NCBI GenBank assembly: GCA_037142515.1
Contig: JBAXAM010000004.1
Location: 1 to 64,000, forward strand
Direction of reading: 5' to 3'
Origin: JBAXAM01 sp037142515
GTDB lineage: Bacteria > Pseudomonadota > Gammaproteobacteria > UBA9339
DNA: 64,000 bases
Shown: in pieces, positions 34,517 to 44,171 of the stretch
Layout: each line of letters starts with the position of its first letter
Numbering within the stretch: position 1 is the first letter of the stretch
Position numbers and translations under genes: made by a program
Notes under the pieces: model-generated
What the model saw: only the letters and a program-made list of their open reading frames with translations
What the model was told of the DNA's origin: nothing
Database searches by the model: none

Positions 34517-36796
34517 TTAGAATAATGGAGCAGTAGTTATTTCTAGATCGTCTAAATTAAGCAAATTAGTTTCTGTTTGAGGAGGAGCTACGGTCTTTGG
34601 AACTGTGTCAACAGTAAACATTTCAAAAATGGCATTTTCTTGTTCTGGTTCTGCGAGCAAACCAGTTGCTGGATCAATCCGTGTTGTAGTTATTCCTTCT
34701 GGTTGCCTCATGCTGTGTTCTGGTTTGCCCGCCAAAGCATTTTGCATAAATTGGATCCATATTGGTAGGGCCGCTTGTGATCCGTGTTCATGTGTTGAGC
34801 GTGGTTGATCAAAGCCCATCCATACCGTTGCAACCAGATCGCTATTAAACCCTAAAAACCAAGCGTCAACTAGGTCATTAGTGGTTCCAGTTTTACCTGC
34901 TATGTCATTGCGTCGCAGCACAAGAGCTTTTTTTGCTGTACCTTTTCTAATGACATCTTTGAGCGAATCAGTGATTAAATAAGCATTTTGTGGAGTGATA
35001 ACACGCGGTGCCAAAGGTAATTTAGCTTGAAAAATAGTTTTGTTATCAGCGTCAACTATTGAGTTAATAAAAAATGGAGTGATTTTATAACCACCATTAG
35101 CAAACACTGCATAACCCTCTGTCATTTTTAGAGGTGTTATATTGCCAACTCCAAGAGCTAATGTAAGATATTGGGGTACTTCTGATCCGGAAAAACCAAA
35201 TTTTTTGAGATAATCTACTACGTAAGAAACCCCAGTGGCTTGCAGCAAGCGGATCGATGCTACGTTGCGTGAACGAGACAGCGCTTCACGCAAACTAATT
35301 GGTCCTAAGAAGTCCTGAGAGTCATTTTGTGGGCGCCACTCTTTTTTGGTGTATTGGTCAGTTATTATAAGTGGTGTGTCATTAATTAAGCTCGCAAAGG
35401 TAAATCCTTTTTCTAAAGCAGCCGAATAAATAAATGGTTTAAAACTCGATCCTGGTTGACGTTCGGCTTGAGTGGCTCGATTATAACTACTGTTGGCATA
35501 GGAGAATCCGCCGCTTAACGCTAAAACCGCACCATTTTTTGGGTCAAGCACTATAATTGCTCCATCAATTTTCGGTAGTTGTGCAAGTCTCCATTGATTG
35601 TTCGCGGTTTTATAAATACGGATAATATCGCCACTGGTTAATTGCGGGTTCGCCCAAGCAAAATTGTCGGCACTAATGTCAGCGGTAGTACCGTTGCTGA
35701 GTAAAGCGGTAATCGATTTAGCGCTAGAGCTAATTATCGCCGCTGGTTGTAGGTCGCTAATTATTGGAATACCTCTTAATTTTTGGCGCCAATAAACACG
35801 ACTTCCAGGAGCCAGATGTCCTTCCGGACCGCGATAACCATGGCGTTGATCGTATGATAAAATTCCATCGTGTAGAGCTTGATTGGCAAAAGTTTGGAGG
35901 TGAGAATCAATTGAGGCATAAACTTTCATGCCAGAGGCATAAGCTCCATCACCATATTGAGAAATTACAGTATTACGCACCATTTCTGCTAAATAAGGTG
36001 CCGATGCTCCCGCTTGTAACTCGTGATAGCTGGCGGCGATTGGTGCAGAAACCGCGGCATTATACTCCATCAGGTTGATGTGACGGTGCTCAAGCATTCG
36101 TTGCAATATGTGGTTGCGGCGTTCTCGTGCGGCTTGAGGGTTGGAGATTGGATTGTCACGTGATGGTGCCTGTGGTAAACCAGCAAGCATTGCTGTTTGG
36201 GCTAAGGTTAATTCGTTTAGTGGTTTGCCATAATAAACCTGTGAAGCGGCGGCAACACCATAGGCTCGATTACCGAAATAGATTTGATTTAAATATAGCT
36301 CAAGTATTTCTTCTTTACTGAAGGCTTCTTCGATTTTAAAAGCAAGTAAAATCTCGTTTAGTTTGCGACTAAAAGTTTTTTTTCTGTTTTGGCAAAAATC
36401 ACGTGCCACTTGCATAGTTATCGTGCTGCCGCCTTGAGATTTTTTACCTGATGCAATAAACGCTTTGGCTGCGCGTAATAATCCTAAAAAATCAACACCG
36501 CGGTGTTCATAAAATCTTTGGTCTTCAGTATCTAAAATCGCCTGCATTAGTTGTTTTGGTACCTGTTTTAAAGTTATTGGTATACGTTTTTTTTCGCCAA
36601 ATTCGTTGATAAATTTACCGTCGCTGGTATATATGCGCAGGGGGATTTGCTTACCCATTTCTTTAAGTTGATTAACATCTGGAAGGCGAAGCACCATGTA
36701 AAAGTAAATGCCGCCAAAAACAATTAAGCCGGTAAAAACCAAGCTCATCAGACTCAGGGAGCTATTTTTGATAAACTTGGTTAAGAATTTAAACAT
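34517..36796 (-). CDS. mrcA: Penicillin-binding protein 1A (bifunctional peptidoglycan synthase)
   Basis: Class A PBP, anchored in the inner membrane, that polymerises and crosslinks peptidoglycan. One N-terminal helix (about residues 12-32) is followed by the glycosyltransferase domain (ILDTEDQRFYEHRGVDFLGL, GGSTITMQVARDF), an OB-like insert, and the transpeptidase with SxxK (PGSSFKPF), SRN and KTGTT motifs. I start at the ATG at 36796 (759 residues); an upstream in-frame TTG at 36832 would add 12 residues. E. coli PBP1A is about 850 residues, so the C-terminal tail and OB insert are shorter. Confidence 0.96.
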   Translation of the reverse strand: MFKFLTKFIKNSSLSLMSLVFTGLIVFGGIYFYMVLRLPDVNQLKEMGKQIPLRIYTSDGKFINEFGEKKRIPITLKQVPKQLMQAILDTEDQRFYEHRGVDFLGLLRAAKAFIASGKKSQGGSTITMQVARDFCQNRKKTFSRKLNEILLAFKIEEAFSKEEILELYLNQIYFGNRAYGVAAASQVYYGKPLNELTLAQTAMLAGLPQAPSRDNPISNPQAARERRNHILQRMLEHRHINLMEYNAAVSAPIAASYHELQAGASAPYLAEMVRNTVISQYGDGAYASGMKVYASIDSHLQTFANQALHDGILSYDQRHGYRGPEGHLAPGSRVYWRQKLRGIPIISDLQPAAIISSSAKSITALLSNGTTADISADNFAWANPQLTSGDIIRIYKTANNQWRLAQLPKIDGAIIVLDPKNGAVLALSGGFSYANSSYNRATQAERQPGSSFKPFIYSAALEKGFTFASLINDTPLIITDQYTKKEWRPQNDSQDFLGPISLREALSRSRNVASIRLLQATGVSYVVDYLKKFGFSGSEVPQYLTLALGVGNITPLKMTEGYAVFANGGYKITPFFINSIVDADNKTIFQAKLPLAPRVITPQNAYLITDSLKDVIRKGTAKKALVLRRNDIAGKTGTTNDLVDAWFLGFNSDLVATVWMGFDQPRSTHEHGSQAALPIWIQFMQNALAGKPEHSMRQPEGITTTRIDPATGLLAEPEQENAIFEMFTVDTVPKTVAPPQTETNLLNLDDLEITTAPLF

Positions 36797-36845
36797 CTGC
36801 GACAGAATACCAGTACTTGAGTAAAAATTCAAAATTATGCGGGTA

Positions 36846-37202
36846 TTATGCTTTTTTGATAGGAATTAAATTAACATGTAATGGATTTGGTTGTAAATCA
36901 TAAACCGCACCTGTTCCATAATCGACGAGACTGCCAAGCATGACCCCAGCTCCACCCAAAGATGGGACCAGTGCTGTTGTATGTGTGTGATAACCATCTT
37001 TTTCAATTGTAATGTTCAGTGTATCTTTTCGTTTTGCTGATATGGTACACGGAGATACACAATTTTGGCCATCAGAGAATGACACATTGGCTCCAGCTGG
37101 CGTGGTGTGTATAGAAACGGTTTGTTTTGTGCCTCTAACCATTGTCGCGCAGCCACTACACAATAATACCGATAGCATTATTGTGGTAATTTTTCTCAAC
37201 AT
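36846..37202 (-). CDS. Small PEGA-type lipoprotein
   Basis: 118-residue lipoprotein with lipobox CSGC (MLRKITTIMLSVLLCSG-C). The segment TKQTVSIHTTPAGANVSFSDG followed by SPCTISAKRKDTLNITIEKDGY is the PEGA-like surface-layer motif; two cysteines in the mature part (QNCVSPC) may pair. The C-terminus has a GGAGVMLGSLVDYGTGAVYDL segment found in small lipoproteins of many gammaproteobacteria. Exact role unknown. A GAGGAAA ribosome site precedes the ATG. Confidence 0.75.
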   Translation of the reverse strand: MLRKITTIMLSVLLCSGCATMVRGTKQTVSIHTTPAGANVSFSDGQNCVSPCTISAKRKDTLNITIEKDGYHTHTTALVPSLGGAGVMLGSLVDYGTGAVYDLQPNPLHVNLIPIKKA

Positions 37203-37333
37203 AATAAATTTCCTCTTTTTAATATAAGTAGTTGTTTTTGTTCTTTCATCGTAGCATGTGATTGTTAAGGTTTTCTTAACCCCGCATTTTTACCTGTATT
37301 GTGTTACCAGGTTTAACGAATAAACTTATCTAT

Positions 37334-38272
37334 ATGCAGCTAAAAAACATACTACAAAAAATTAAACCAAAAGCTGAAGGTTTGCTTGGGATTGATATAA
37401 ACGCCAATTCAATTCGTCTAGTTGAACTGTCGCATTTTGGATCTAGTTATCTGGTTGAAGCGTGTGTAAATATAACGCTAGATACTCCTGCATCTGATGA
37501 TTTGATTGTTGCAATGCTCAAAAAAACGGTTGAGCAAGCGCAATGTAACACTAGAAATGCTGCGGTTGCATTGGCGCATTCGGCAATTATTTTTAAAGAA
37601 ATCAAAATTGCGTCAAGCTTGTCTGAAGAAGAAATAGAGGCTTTTCTGCAGTTTAATATTGAAAAATATATTGGTGAGTCGGCCAATAGTATTAGTTTTG
37701 ATTATCAGATTATTGAGACGCCAATAAGAATCGATGAGTGTGTAATGTTGCGGTTAATTACAGTACGGCGTGAACGGGTAGAAAAATGCATAAAGCTACT
37801 ACGTGCAGCCAATCTTTATCCAAAAATAGTTGATATCGATTCATGCGCTTTAGAACGAGCCGTACGTAGGCAATTTAAAGATATTGTTGGGTTGATTGCA
37901 ATCATAAATATTGATGTCGAAGCTATATTGATAGTAGTAATCGATGCTGAAAAAACAGTGTATGCGCACGAAGATTTTATGCATATGGAAGAGACGCAAT
38001 CAGTTGTACAAATTATCGTGCAACTTAAATTAAAATTACAGCTGGTTTTTGCTTCTTTGCACCAGAGGCTGGAGAAAATAGTTTTAGCTGGAGAAAAAGC
38101 AATGTTGTCAGAATTAAGAGGCGTGGTTAATGATCAGTTTAATGTACAAACTGTAATTGCTGATCCATTTTTTGGTATGAAATTATCTCCTACTGTTACA
38201 CAAAATATAACGCCGGCAATGTTAATTAGTTGTGGTTTGGCGTTGAGAGTGGCTGATGGTAACTGGAATTAA
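37334..38272 (+). CDS. pilM: Type IV pilus assembly protein PilM
   Basis: Cytosolic actin-like protein that binds the PilN N-terminus at the inner face of the pilus alignment complex. Visible are LLGIDINANSIRLVEL and the later IAIINIDVEAILIVVID phosphate-binding segment. I start at the ATG at 37334 (312 residues), since the earlier GTG at 37301 adds an untypical N-terminus. At about 312 residues it is a little shorter than the 350 or so seen in Pseudomonas. It overlaps pilN by 17 bases. Confidence 0.9.
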   Translation: MQLKNILQKIKPKAEGLLGIDINANSIRLVELSHFGSSYLVEACVNITLDTPASDDLIVAMLKKTVEQAQCNTRNAAVALAHSAIIFKEIKIASSLSEEEIEAFLQFNIEKYIGESANSISFDYQIIETPIRIDECVMLRLITVRRERVEKCIKLLRAANLYPKIVDIDSCALERAVRRQFKDIVGLIAIINIDVEAILIVVIDAEKTVYAHEDFMHMEETQSVVQIIVQLKLKLQLVFASLHQRLEKIVLAGEKAMLSELRGVVNDQFNVQTVIADPFFGMKLSPTVTQNITPAMLISCGLALRVADGNWN

Positions 38273-38786
38273 TTTATTGCCATGGCGTAGTTCATTGCGC
38301 CTTGAAAAGGAACGTTCTTTTAGAAGGCAAATACTAGTTGTTTTGGGGGTTGTGGTAATTATCTTAGTGGTATGGCACTTGGTGTTGCGGTGCCAAATTA
38401 ATACAGTAATAAAACAAACAACCCATGTGCGTAAGCAGCTTTCTTTGCTGCAGCGACGATCGCAAGACAAAAGTGGCGTCAAGCAAGAACGGCAAAAATC
38501 AGAGTATATTGTTGGCAGAATTATAAATTTAGAAAAGCGACGAATTGAATTAATACGGGTTTTTGAAAATTTACACCGTGGTATGACAGCAGGCTTACAG
38601 TTGACTCAGTTGGTTATTAAAAAGGACGGTGCGAAATTATTTGGCAAGGCCAATTCAATGTTTGGTATTATGCAACTTATAAAAAGCTTTTCTCAAACAA
38701 AGTGCGCTATGCCGTTAGTGGAAAAAATAAACAGGCAAGGTGATGAATATAATTTCGTGGTGTTATTATCTTTGCGATGCATATAA
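38256..38786 (+). CDS. pilN: Type IV pilus assembly protein PilN
   Basis: Bitopic inner-membrane protein. The cytoplasmic N-terminus GINLLPWRSSLR is the conserved PilM-binding motif, followed by one membrane helix (about residues 25-45) and a periplasmic coiled-coil/ferredoxin-like part. The 176 residues are typical. It is the second gene of the pilus cluster and overlaps both neighbours. Confidence 0.92.
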   Translation: MVTGINLLPWRSSLRLEKERSFRRQILVVLGVVVIILVVWHLVLRCQINTVIKQTTHVRKQLSLLQRRSQDKSGVKQERQKSEYIVGRIINLEKRRIELIRVFENLHRGMTAGLQLTQLVIKKDGAKLFGKANSMFGIMQLIKSFSQTKCAMPLVEKINRQGDEYNFVVLLSLRCI

Positions 38787-39586
38787 ATAAAAAACAATTT
38801 ATTATTTATCTTGGAGGCGCCTTATTGTCTCTAGTATTAGGTTATGTGGCGGATATAAATTTTTTACAGAAAAGACTCTATCTTGTACGGGAGCAAAAAA
38901 TAAAAACCAGTCAGTTATTGCAAGTCAAAAGACAAGAAATACAAAAAGAAATAGCGCCAGTGCGGTATGTAGCAAAACTAAAGTGGTTTAATAATAGTTT
39001 CGATATTACTGATATTTTAAATAGCTTAGAGAAGGCCGTAACTTATTCTCAAGTAGAATTGCAAGTGATTGAACCACAAGCTATCAAAGAAGATGATGTT
39101 TTTATTGTATATCCAGTAAAACTTACAATTGTAGGACAATATAAAAATTTATTGGGGTTTATTAATGCTGTGTTTAAGCAGTCTTATTTTATAGTATTTG
39201 AAGAGTTAATTTTGCAAAAGAAAGAAGACAATAAAGGCGATGAGCTGAATATACAGGCTTTAATAACTGTTTATAGAAATAAAACACTTATACCGGAAGG
39301 TGCAACTAAAGAATCTTTACCGTTGAGCGATAGTGTTGTCAAGCTGCCGGAACACGATGTTTTTATGAAAGCGATTGGCAAGACGAGTTTGTTTTTGTGG
39401 GCAATCAGCGAGCTAACTTTTCTTGGAATGATAAAACAAGGACAAAATATTTATGGATTTGTCGGCGATCCAGCAGGCGGAATTCATCGTGTGGTTGTTG
39501 GCGATAAAATTGGTTTAAAACAAAGCAAAATTACGACAATAGATGAGCGCGGGATTGTTGCGGCAGGCGTATTTATCGGGAGATGA
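38777..39586 (+). CDS. pilO: PilO fused to a PilP C-terminal domain
   Basis: Residues 1 to about 175 have the PilO layout: short cytoplasmic start, membrane helix (FIIYLGGALLSLVLGYVA), coiled coil, and a ferredoxin-like domain with VKLTIVGQYKNLLGFINAV. Residues from about 205 to 269 (LTFLGMIKQGQNIYGFVGDP, then IHRVVVGDKIGLKQSKI) match the beta domain of PilP, which normally is a separate lipoprotein encoded next and docks to PilQ. No separate pilP gene lies between this ORF and pilQ. The fusion would link the inner-membrane complex to the secretin in one chain without a lipid anchor. PilO assignment is firm and the PilP part is recognised by motif. Confidence 0.85.
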   Translation: MHINKKQFIIYLGGALLSLVLGYVADINFLQKRLYLVREQKIKTSQLLQVKRQEIQKEIAPVRYVAKLKWFNNSFDITDILNSLEKAVTYSQVELQVIEPQAIKEDDVFIVYPVKLTIVGQYKNLLGFINAVFKQSYFIVFEELILQKKEDNKGDELNIQALITVYRNKTLIPEGATKESLPLSDSVVKLPEHDVFMKAIGKTSLFLWAISELTFLGMIKQGQNIYGFVGDPAGGIHRVVVGDKIGLKQSKITTIDERGIVAAGVFIGR

Positions 39587-39590
39587 AGAT

Positions 39591-40721
39591 TTGAAATACG
39601 TGATTTTATTTTTATTTATAATGGCACTAAGTAATGTAGTTCTTGCGGCCAATGATTCAACGCGGCAAATTTCGGTTAATTTTGCAAACATTAAAACTCG
39701 TGATTTACTGCAGATTTTAACTGAACACTCTGGTAAAAGTGTAATCATAAGCGAAAAAATTGGTGGCAAAATTAATATTAATTTGCGCAAAATCTCGTGG
39801 CATGAGGCATTAGATAGTGTTCTACAAATGCAGGGTTTGGTTAAGCGTGAAACAGCTAATGTTATTACAATTGTGCCTCTTGGTGAACTCGATAAAAAAG
39901 AGCAGTTAGTTGTGCAGCCAGCGGTTTTTAATTTGCACCACGCATCAGCTGATAGTGTTTCCAAAATACTAGGACCGGCTGGAGTGTTATCATCAGTTGG
40001 TAAAGCTGGTGCAGAAGCTCGTACTAATATGTTGGTCGTCGCGGATACCAGCGACAAAATTGCAGCTTTAAAAAACCTGTTGCAGCAAGTCGATATTCCG
40101 GTTAAACAAGTTTTAATTGAAGCGCGAATTGTTTGCGTAGATGAAAAATTTGTCAGAGATTTGGGTTTAAAATTTGGTATGACGCAAGCTGCTGGTTTAT
40201 ATCATGCAAAATTAAATAATAGCTCATTACTTGATTTAGAATTGGCAGCGCTTGAAAGTGAAGGCCGTGGTAGAGTTATTTCCAGCCCAAAATTATTAAC
40301 CACTGATCGTCAGGCAGCTTATATTGAGTCTGGTGCAGAAATTCCCTATCAAGAAAAAACTAAAGAGGGTGATACGAGTACTGCTTTTAAAAAAGCAGTA
40401 TTAAGCTTAAAAGTTACTCCAGAAATTGTGGCTGCAAATACCGTTAATTTATTATTGCAGCTTAATCAAGATAAAGTTAGCCAACTAACAGTTAATGGTG
40501 TGCCGGCAATTGATACCCGCAAAATTCAAACACAAGCGTTGGTACATAGTGGTGAAACAATTGTACTTGGTGGAATTTATGAATGGAGCAAAAGCAATAA
40601 TACCATTAGTGTGCCAGTTTTAGGTAAAATTCCTGTGCTCGGTTTGCTTTTTCGTAAACAAGAAACCAAAATGGAGCGCAGGGAGCTTTTAATGTTTGTT
40701 ACTCCGCGGATTGTTAAGTAA
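39591..40721 (+). CDS. pilQ: Type IV pilus secretin PilQ, short form
   Basis: Outer-membrane secretin for the pilus or DNA-uptake machine. I start at the TTG at 39591 because it gives a signal peptide (KYVILFLFIMALSNVVLA) and has a GGGAGATGAAG ribosome site just before. The order is an STN/N0-like domain (ISVNFANIKTRDLLQILTE), an N1 domain, then the secretin core with GRGRVISSPKLLTTD, EIPYQEKT and the final VPVLGKIPVLGLLFR. At 376 residues it lacks the AMIN domains and repeats that make other PilQ proteins about 700 residues. It is the last gene of the pilus cluster. Confidence 0.93.
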   Translation: MKYVILFLFIMALSNVVLAANDSTRQISVNFANIKTRDLLQILTEHSGKSVIISEKIGGKININLRKISWHEALDSVLQMQGLVKRETANVITIVPLGELDKKEQLVVQPAVFNLHHASADSVSKILGPAGVLSSVGKAGAEARTNMLVVADTSDKIAALKNLLQQVDIPVKQVLIEARIVCVDEKFVRDLGLKFGMTQAAGLYHAKLNNSSLLDLELAALESEGRGRVISSPKLLTTDRQAAYIESGAEIPYQEKTKEGDTSTAFKKAVLSLKVTPEIVAANTVNLLLQLNQDKVSQLTVNGVPAIDTRKIQTQALVHSGETIVLGGIYEWSKSNNTISVPVLGKIPVLGLLFRKQETKMERRELLMFVTPRIVK

Positions 40722-40885
40722 AAGGGACCTATTTTTTGAGGCAAACTAATGTTTTTGCTTAAATATCTGGCATCGCTCATGCTTTAGTGACATACTCTTC
40801 GCCTTTATGTTTAATTTAACTACTTGATAAATCCCATGACTTTATTATTGTGGTAGACTGTAGTTGTGAGGAAAATATTTTATTT

Positions 40886-42706
40886 ATGACATCTAATATA
40901 CGAAACATTGCAATTATTGCTCATGTCGATCACGGTAAAACTACGTTGGTTGATCAATTACTGCGTCAGTCAGGCACGTTAAAGCAAAAGCTTGGACTTG
41001 CAAAGACTGAAAACTTAGTAATGGATTCCAATGAATTAGAACGCGAACGCGGAATCACTATTTTGGCGAAAAACACTTCAATTGAGTGGGAAGGCTATAA
41101 AATTAATATTGTTGATACTCCTGGACATGCAGATTTTGGTGGTGAAGTTGAGCGGGTATTATCAATGGTGGACTCAGTATTGTTATTGGTTGATGCTGTT
41201 GACGGACCAATGCCGCAAACGCGATTCGTTACTCAGAAAGCTTTTGCACAGGGGTTGAATCCGATTGTTGTAGTTAATAAAGTTGATCGTCCCAATGCGC
41301 GTCCAGATTGGGTGGTTGATCGTGTATTTGATTTATTCGATAAACTGGGAGCAACAGATAAACAACTAGATTTTCCGATTATTTATACTTCAGCAACTAA
41401 AGGTTTCGCTACGCTTGACTTACAGCAGCCAGCTACTGATATGTCGGTGTTGTTTCAGCTAATTGTGGACCGTGTTCCGCCACCACAAGTTGATCCTGAC
41501 GCACCGCTGCAAATGCAAATTAGCTCTTTAGATTATTCAAGCTATGTTGGAACTATTGGTATTGGTCGAATCAAACACGGCAGAATGCGTAGAAATATGT
41601 CAGTTATAGTTATCGATCGTGAGGGCAAAACACGCTCCAGTCGAATATTGCAGATTTTAGGGTTTTTAGGCCTAAGTCGCTATGAAATTGAAGAGGCTGG
41701 TGCGGGTGATATTGTTGCTATTACTGGCGCAGGAGATTTAAAAATTTCCGATACTTTATGTGATCCCTCTGCAGTAAATGCTCTGCCGCCGCTTGCGATT
41801 GACGAGCCAACAATTAGCATGACTTTTGAAGTTAACACTTCACCGTTTGCTGGACGCGAAGGTAAATTTTTAACAAGTCGCCAATTGCGTGAGCGCCTTT
41901 ATCGTGAGCTTTTACATAATGTAGCGCTGCGGGTCGAAGATACAGAATCAGCAGAAAGATTTAAAGTTTCTGGGAGAGGTGAGTTACATCTTGGTATATT
42001 AATCGAAACGATGCGGCGTGAAGGCTATGAATTAGCCGTGGCGCAACCACAAGTAATTATAAAAACCATTGATGGGCAGCAGTGCGAGCCATATGAATTT
42101 TTAGTTGCGGATGTTGAGGAAAAGCACCAAGGCGCGACTATGGAAGCTTTGGGATCGAGGAAGGCTGAGTTAACTAATATGCAGCCTGATAATTTAGGGC
42201 GCGTACGTTTGGAATACATGATTCCTACCCGTGGTTTGATGGGATTCCAAACTGAATTTATGATACTAACGTCTGGTGGTGGTGTTTTGCATCATGTTTT
42301 TGATCACTATGGCCCCGTTAAACCAGGAGTTTTGGGTGAGCGTGGGCGTGGTGTATTAGTTGCTAATAGTCCTGGTAAATCTACAGGATTTGCTTTGTTT
42401 AATCTGCAAGAACGTAGTCAATTACTAATTGGCCCACAAACTGAAGTTTATGAAGGTATGATCGTCGGTATTAATTCGCGGAATGAAGACTTGGTGGTAA
42501 ACCCAACTAAAGCAAAGCAGTTAACTAATATGCGCGCTGCTGGTAGTGACGAAAATGTTATTTTGACTCCGCCTGTGCGTATGAGTTTGGAAAGAGCTTT
42601 GGAGTTTATCGAGGAAGATGAATTGGTGGAAATTACCCCTACCCAGATGCGTTTGCGTAAAAAAATTCTTAAAGCAACTGATCGTAAAAGAATTAGCCGA
42701 ACGTGA
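40886..42706 (+). CDS. typA: Ribosome-associated GTPase TypA/BipA
   Basis: Translational GTPase related to EF-G, linked to ribosome assembly and stress or low-temperature growth. It shows AHVDHGKTTLVD, DTPGHADFGGEVERVL and NKVDRP, followed by domain II, EF-G-like domains III and V and the TypA-specific C-terminus. I start at the ATG at 40886 (606 residues, the usual length); an upstream in-frame GTG at 40850 would add an unrelated stretch. GAGGA upstream is the probable ribosome site. Confidence 0.98.
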   Translation: MTSNIRNIAIIAHVDHGKTTLVDQLLRQSGTLKQKLGLAKTENLVMDSNELERERGITILAKNTSIEWEGYKINIVDTPGHADFGGEVERVLSMVDSVLLLVDAVDGPMPQTRFVTQKAFAQGLNPIVVVNKVDRPNARPDWVVDRVFDLFDKLGATDKQLDFPIIYTSATKGFATLDLQQPATDMSVLFQLIVDRVPPPQVDPDAPLQMQISSLDYSSYVGTIGIGRIKHGRMRRNMSVIVIDREGKTRSSRILQILGFLGLSRYEIEEAGAGDIVAITGAGDLKISDTLCDPSAVNALPPLAIDEPTISMTFEVNTSPFAGREGKFLTSRQLRERLYRELLHNVALRVEDTESAERFKVSGRGELHLGILIETMRREGYELAVAQPQVIIKTIDGQQCEPYEFLVADVEEKHQGATMEALGSRKAELTNMQPDNLGRVRLEYMIPTRGLMGFQTEFMILTSGGGVLHHVFDHYGPVKPGVLGERGRGVLVANSPGKSTGFALFNLQERSQLLIGPQTEVYEGMIVGINSRNEDLVVNPTKAKQLTNMRAAGSDENVILTPPVRMSLERALEFIEEDELVEITPTQMRLRKKILKATDRKRISRT

Positions 42707-42731
42707 TAGGAGGAGAACTTAACTTGAGAGG

Positions 42732-43601
42732 TTATGCAATAATGCCATTAACTGTAGCAAATTTATAACTTAGAATTTTATATATTAACTTGGCTACAAG
42801 GAAATCAGGAGCTTTATTGGTTGGTGTGGGAGCTAGTTCAACAATATCCATTCCAACAATTTCTTTTTCTTTACAAACAGTGCGTATTAAACTAATAACT
42901 TGATACCAGTTTAATCCTCCTGGTTCAGGTGTACCAGTGGAGGGTATTAACCCAGAGTCAAAGACATCAACATCAAGTGACAAATAAACTTTTCCACTTA
43001 ATTTTTTTATAACTTGAAAAATCCACTGATTGTTACTGCAACAAATATCTTCAGCTAAAAATAAATTTCCTCGCTTAAAAATAGGTCTTTCGGAAACATC
43101 CATGCTTCTAATCCCTACAGAAACAATGTTGTTGACTTTTTCTCTTGCACGAGCCATTACCGAAGCATGGCTAAATTTATTATTTTCATAACTTTCTCGC
43201 AGATCCGCGTGGGCATCAAGATGCAAAATAGAAATGTTTTTGTAAAAATCCTTGTGTGCAATTATGGGACCGATTGCTACAGAATGATCACCCCCCAAGG
43301 TTACAACGAATTTTTTATCGCGCAGAAAACAAGAAGTTTTTTTATAAGCCTGAGCAATCATTTTTTTTGAAATTTCACCTTTAATTGGTTGGTTGGTAAA
43401 AATACCATGTTTATAAACTTCAGTTTCGGTCTCAATATCGTAGAGCTCAACTTGTTGCGAAGCGGTAATTATAGCTTTTGGCCCTTTTGCTGCTCCTTTC
43501 AACCAAGAAACACTTTTATCAAAGGCTATTGGCAATATCACAATTTTGGAAGTTTCGTATTGGGAAAACTTTTTAGTTAGTCCAGCGAAATGGTCAGACA
43601 T
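42732..43601 (-). CDS. speB: Agmatinase-type ureohydrolase
   Basis: Mn-dependent hydrolase of the arginase/agmatinase family. Metal ligands are visible in LGGDHSV, LDAHADLR and LSLDVDVFD; the segment PSTGTPEPGGL is typical of agmatinases. The 289-residue length fits. It is the last gene of a three-gene minus-strand operon behind the arginine decarboxylase, so agmatine to putrescine plus urea is one likely reaction. With SpeY next to it, removal of guanidino groups from bis(guanidino)azanonane to give homospermidine is another. Confidence 0.9.
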   Translation of the reverse strand: MSDHFAGLTKKFSQYETSKIVILPIAFDKSVSWLKGAAKGPKAIITASQQVELYDIETETEVYKHGIFTNQPIKGEISKKMIAQAYKKTSCFLRDKKFVVTLGGDHSVAIGPIIAHKDFYKNISILHLDAHADLRESYENNKFSHASVMARAREKVNNIVSVGIRSMDVSERPIFKRGNLFLAEDICCSNNQWIFQVIKKLSGKVYLSLDVDVFDSGLIPSTGTPEPGGLNWYQVISLIRTVCKEKEIVGMDIVELAPTPTNKAPDFLVAKLIYKILSYKFATVNGIIA

Positions 43602-43608
43602 ATTTTTC

Positions 43609-44160
43609 CTACATAACGAACACGGCGGCCGATATAACCGTAGTCCATAAACCGTGTTTATTACCCTCTGCTGATTGGCAAATATTTCGACTCAAGAACT
43701 TGTGATCGCTCGCTCTATAATGTTTTTTTCTCTCATCCCAGGCTTGGCCTGGATCAAAAGATATTCCTAAAGTCGTAGCTAACATGGTGGCAGCCAAATC
43801 TTCGGCATATTCTCCTGAAATGCGTGCAGTTTCTCCAAAATTATGGTGTTCAGAAAGGTATCCATAATGTGAGCAATCATTAGGGACAGCAAGGCCGATA
43901 GCTGCGGAAATTAATCGGTTTGGCTCGTTTGTTTCGGTTCTTGCCATTACACAAAACACCACTTGTCCAGGGTTTAATAATTTTAACCCTTCCTTAGAAG
44001 AGACAATTTTGCATTTTGGAGGGAAGATACTAGAAACATATACCAAATTACACTTTTCTATTCCTGCAGCTCGTAGGGCCGCCTCAAAAGAAGCTAGTTT
44101 ATCTTTGTGTGTACCAGAACCCTTAACAAAAAACATTTTTTTAGGAACAAAATTTTCCAT
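43609..44160 (-). CDS. Pyruvoyl-dependent arginine decarboxylase
   Basis: Converts arginine to agmatine using a pyruvoyl group formed by self-cleavage. The processing region LVYVSSIFPPKCKIVS matches the SS(I/F).PP site of the family, and the beta-chain/alpha-chain split gives a short beta chain of about 40 residues. The remainder shows ISAAIGLAVP and the EYAEDLAATML segments. The 183-residue length fits the PvlArgDC/AaxB group, also known from archaea and Chlamydia. It lies between the SpeY-like gene (11-base gap) and agmatinase (7-base gap). Confidence 0.92.
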   Translation of the reverse strand: MENFVPKKMFFVKGSGTHKDKLASFEAALRAAGIEKCNLVYVSSIFPPKCKIVSSKEGLKLLNPGQVVFCVMARTETNEPNRLISAAIGLAVPNDCSHYGYLSEHHNFGETARISGEYAEDLAATMLATTLGISFDPGQAWDERKKHYRASDHKFLSRNICQSAEGNKHGLWTTVISAAVFVM

Positions 44161-44171
44161 TATATCCTCGC

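Noticed and set aside
36797..36832. Upstream TTG start for PBP1A
   Set aside because: It adds 12 residues ahead of a typical N-terminal basic-plus-helix start at the ATG, and no ribosome site supports it.
37264..37280. Small inverted repeat GTTAAG-GTTTT-CTTAAC upstream of pilM
   Set aside because: Six-base AT-rich arms of this kind are expected by chance in such AT-rich DNA; too weak for an operator or terminator call.
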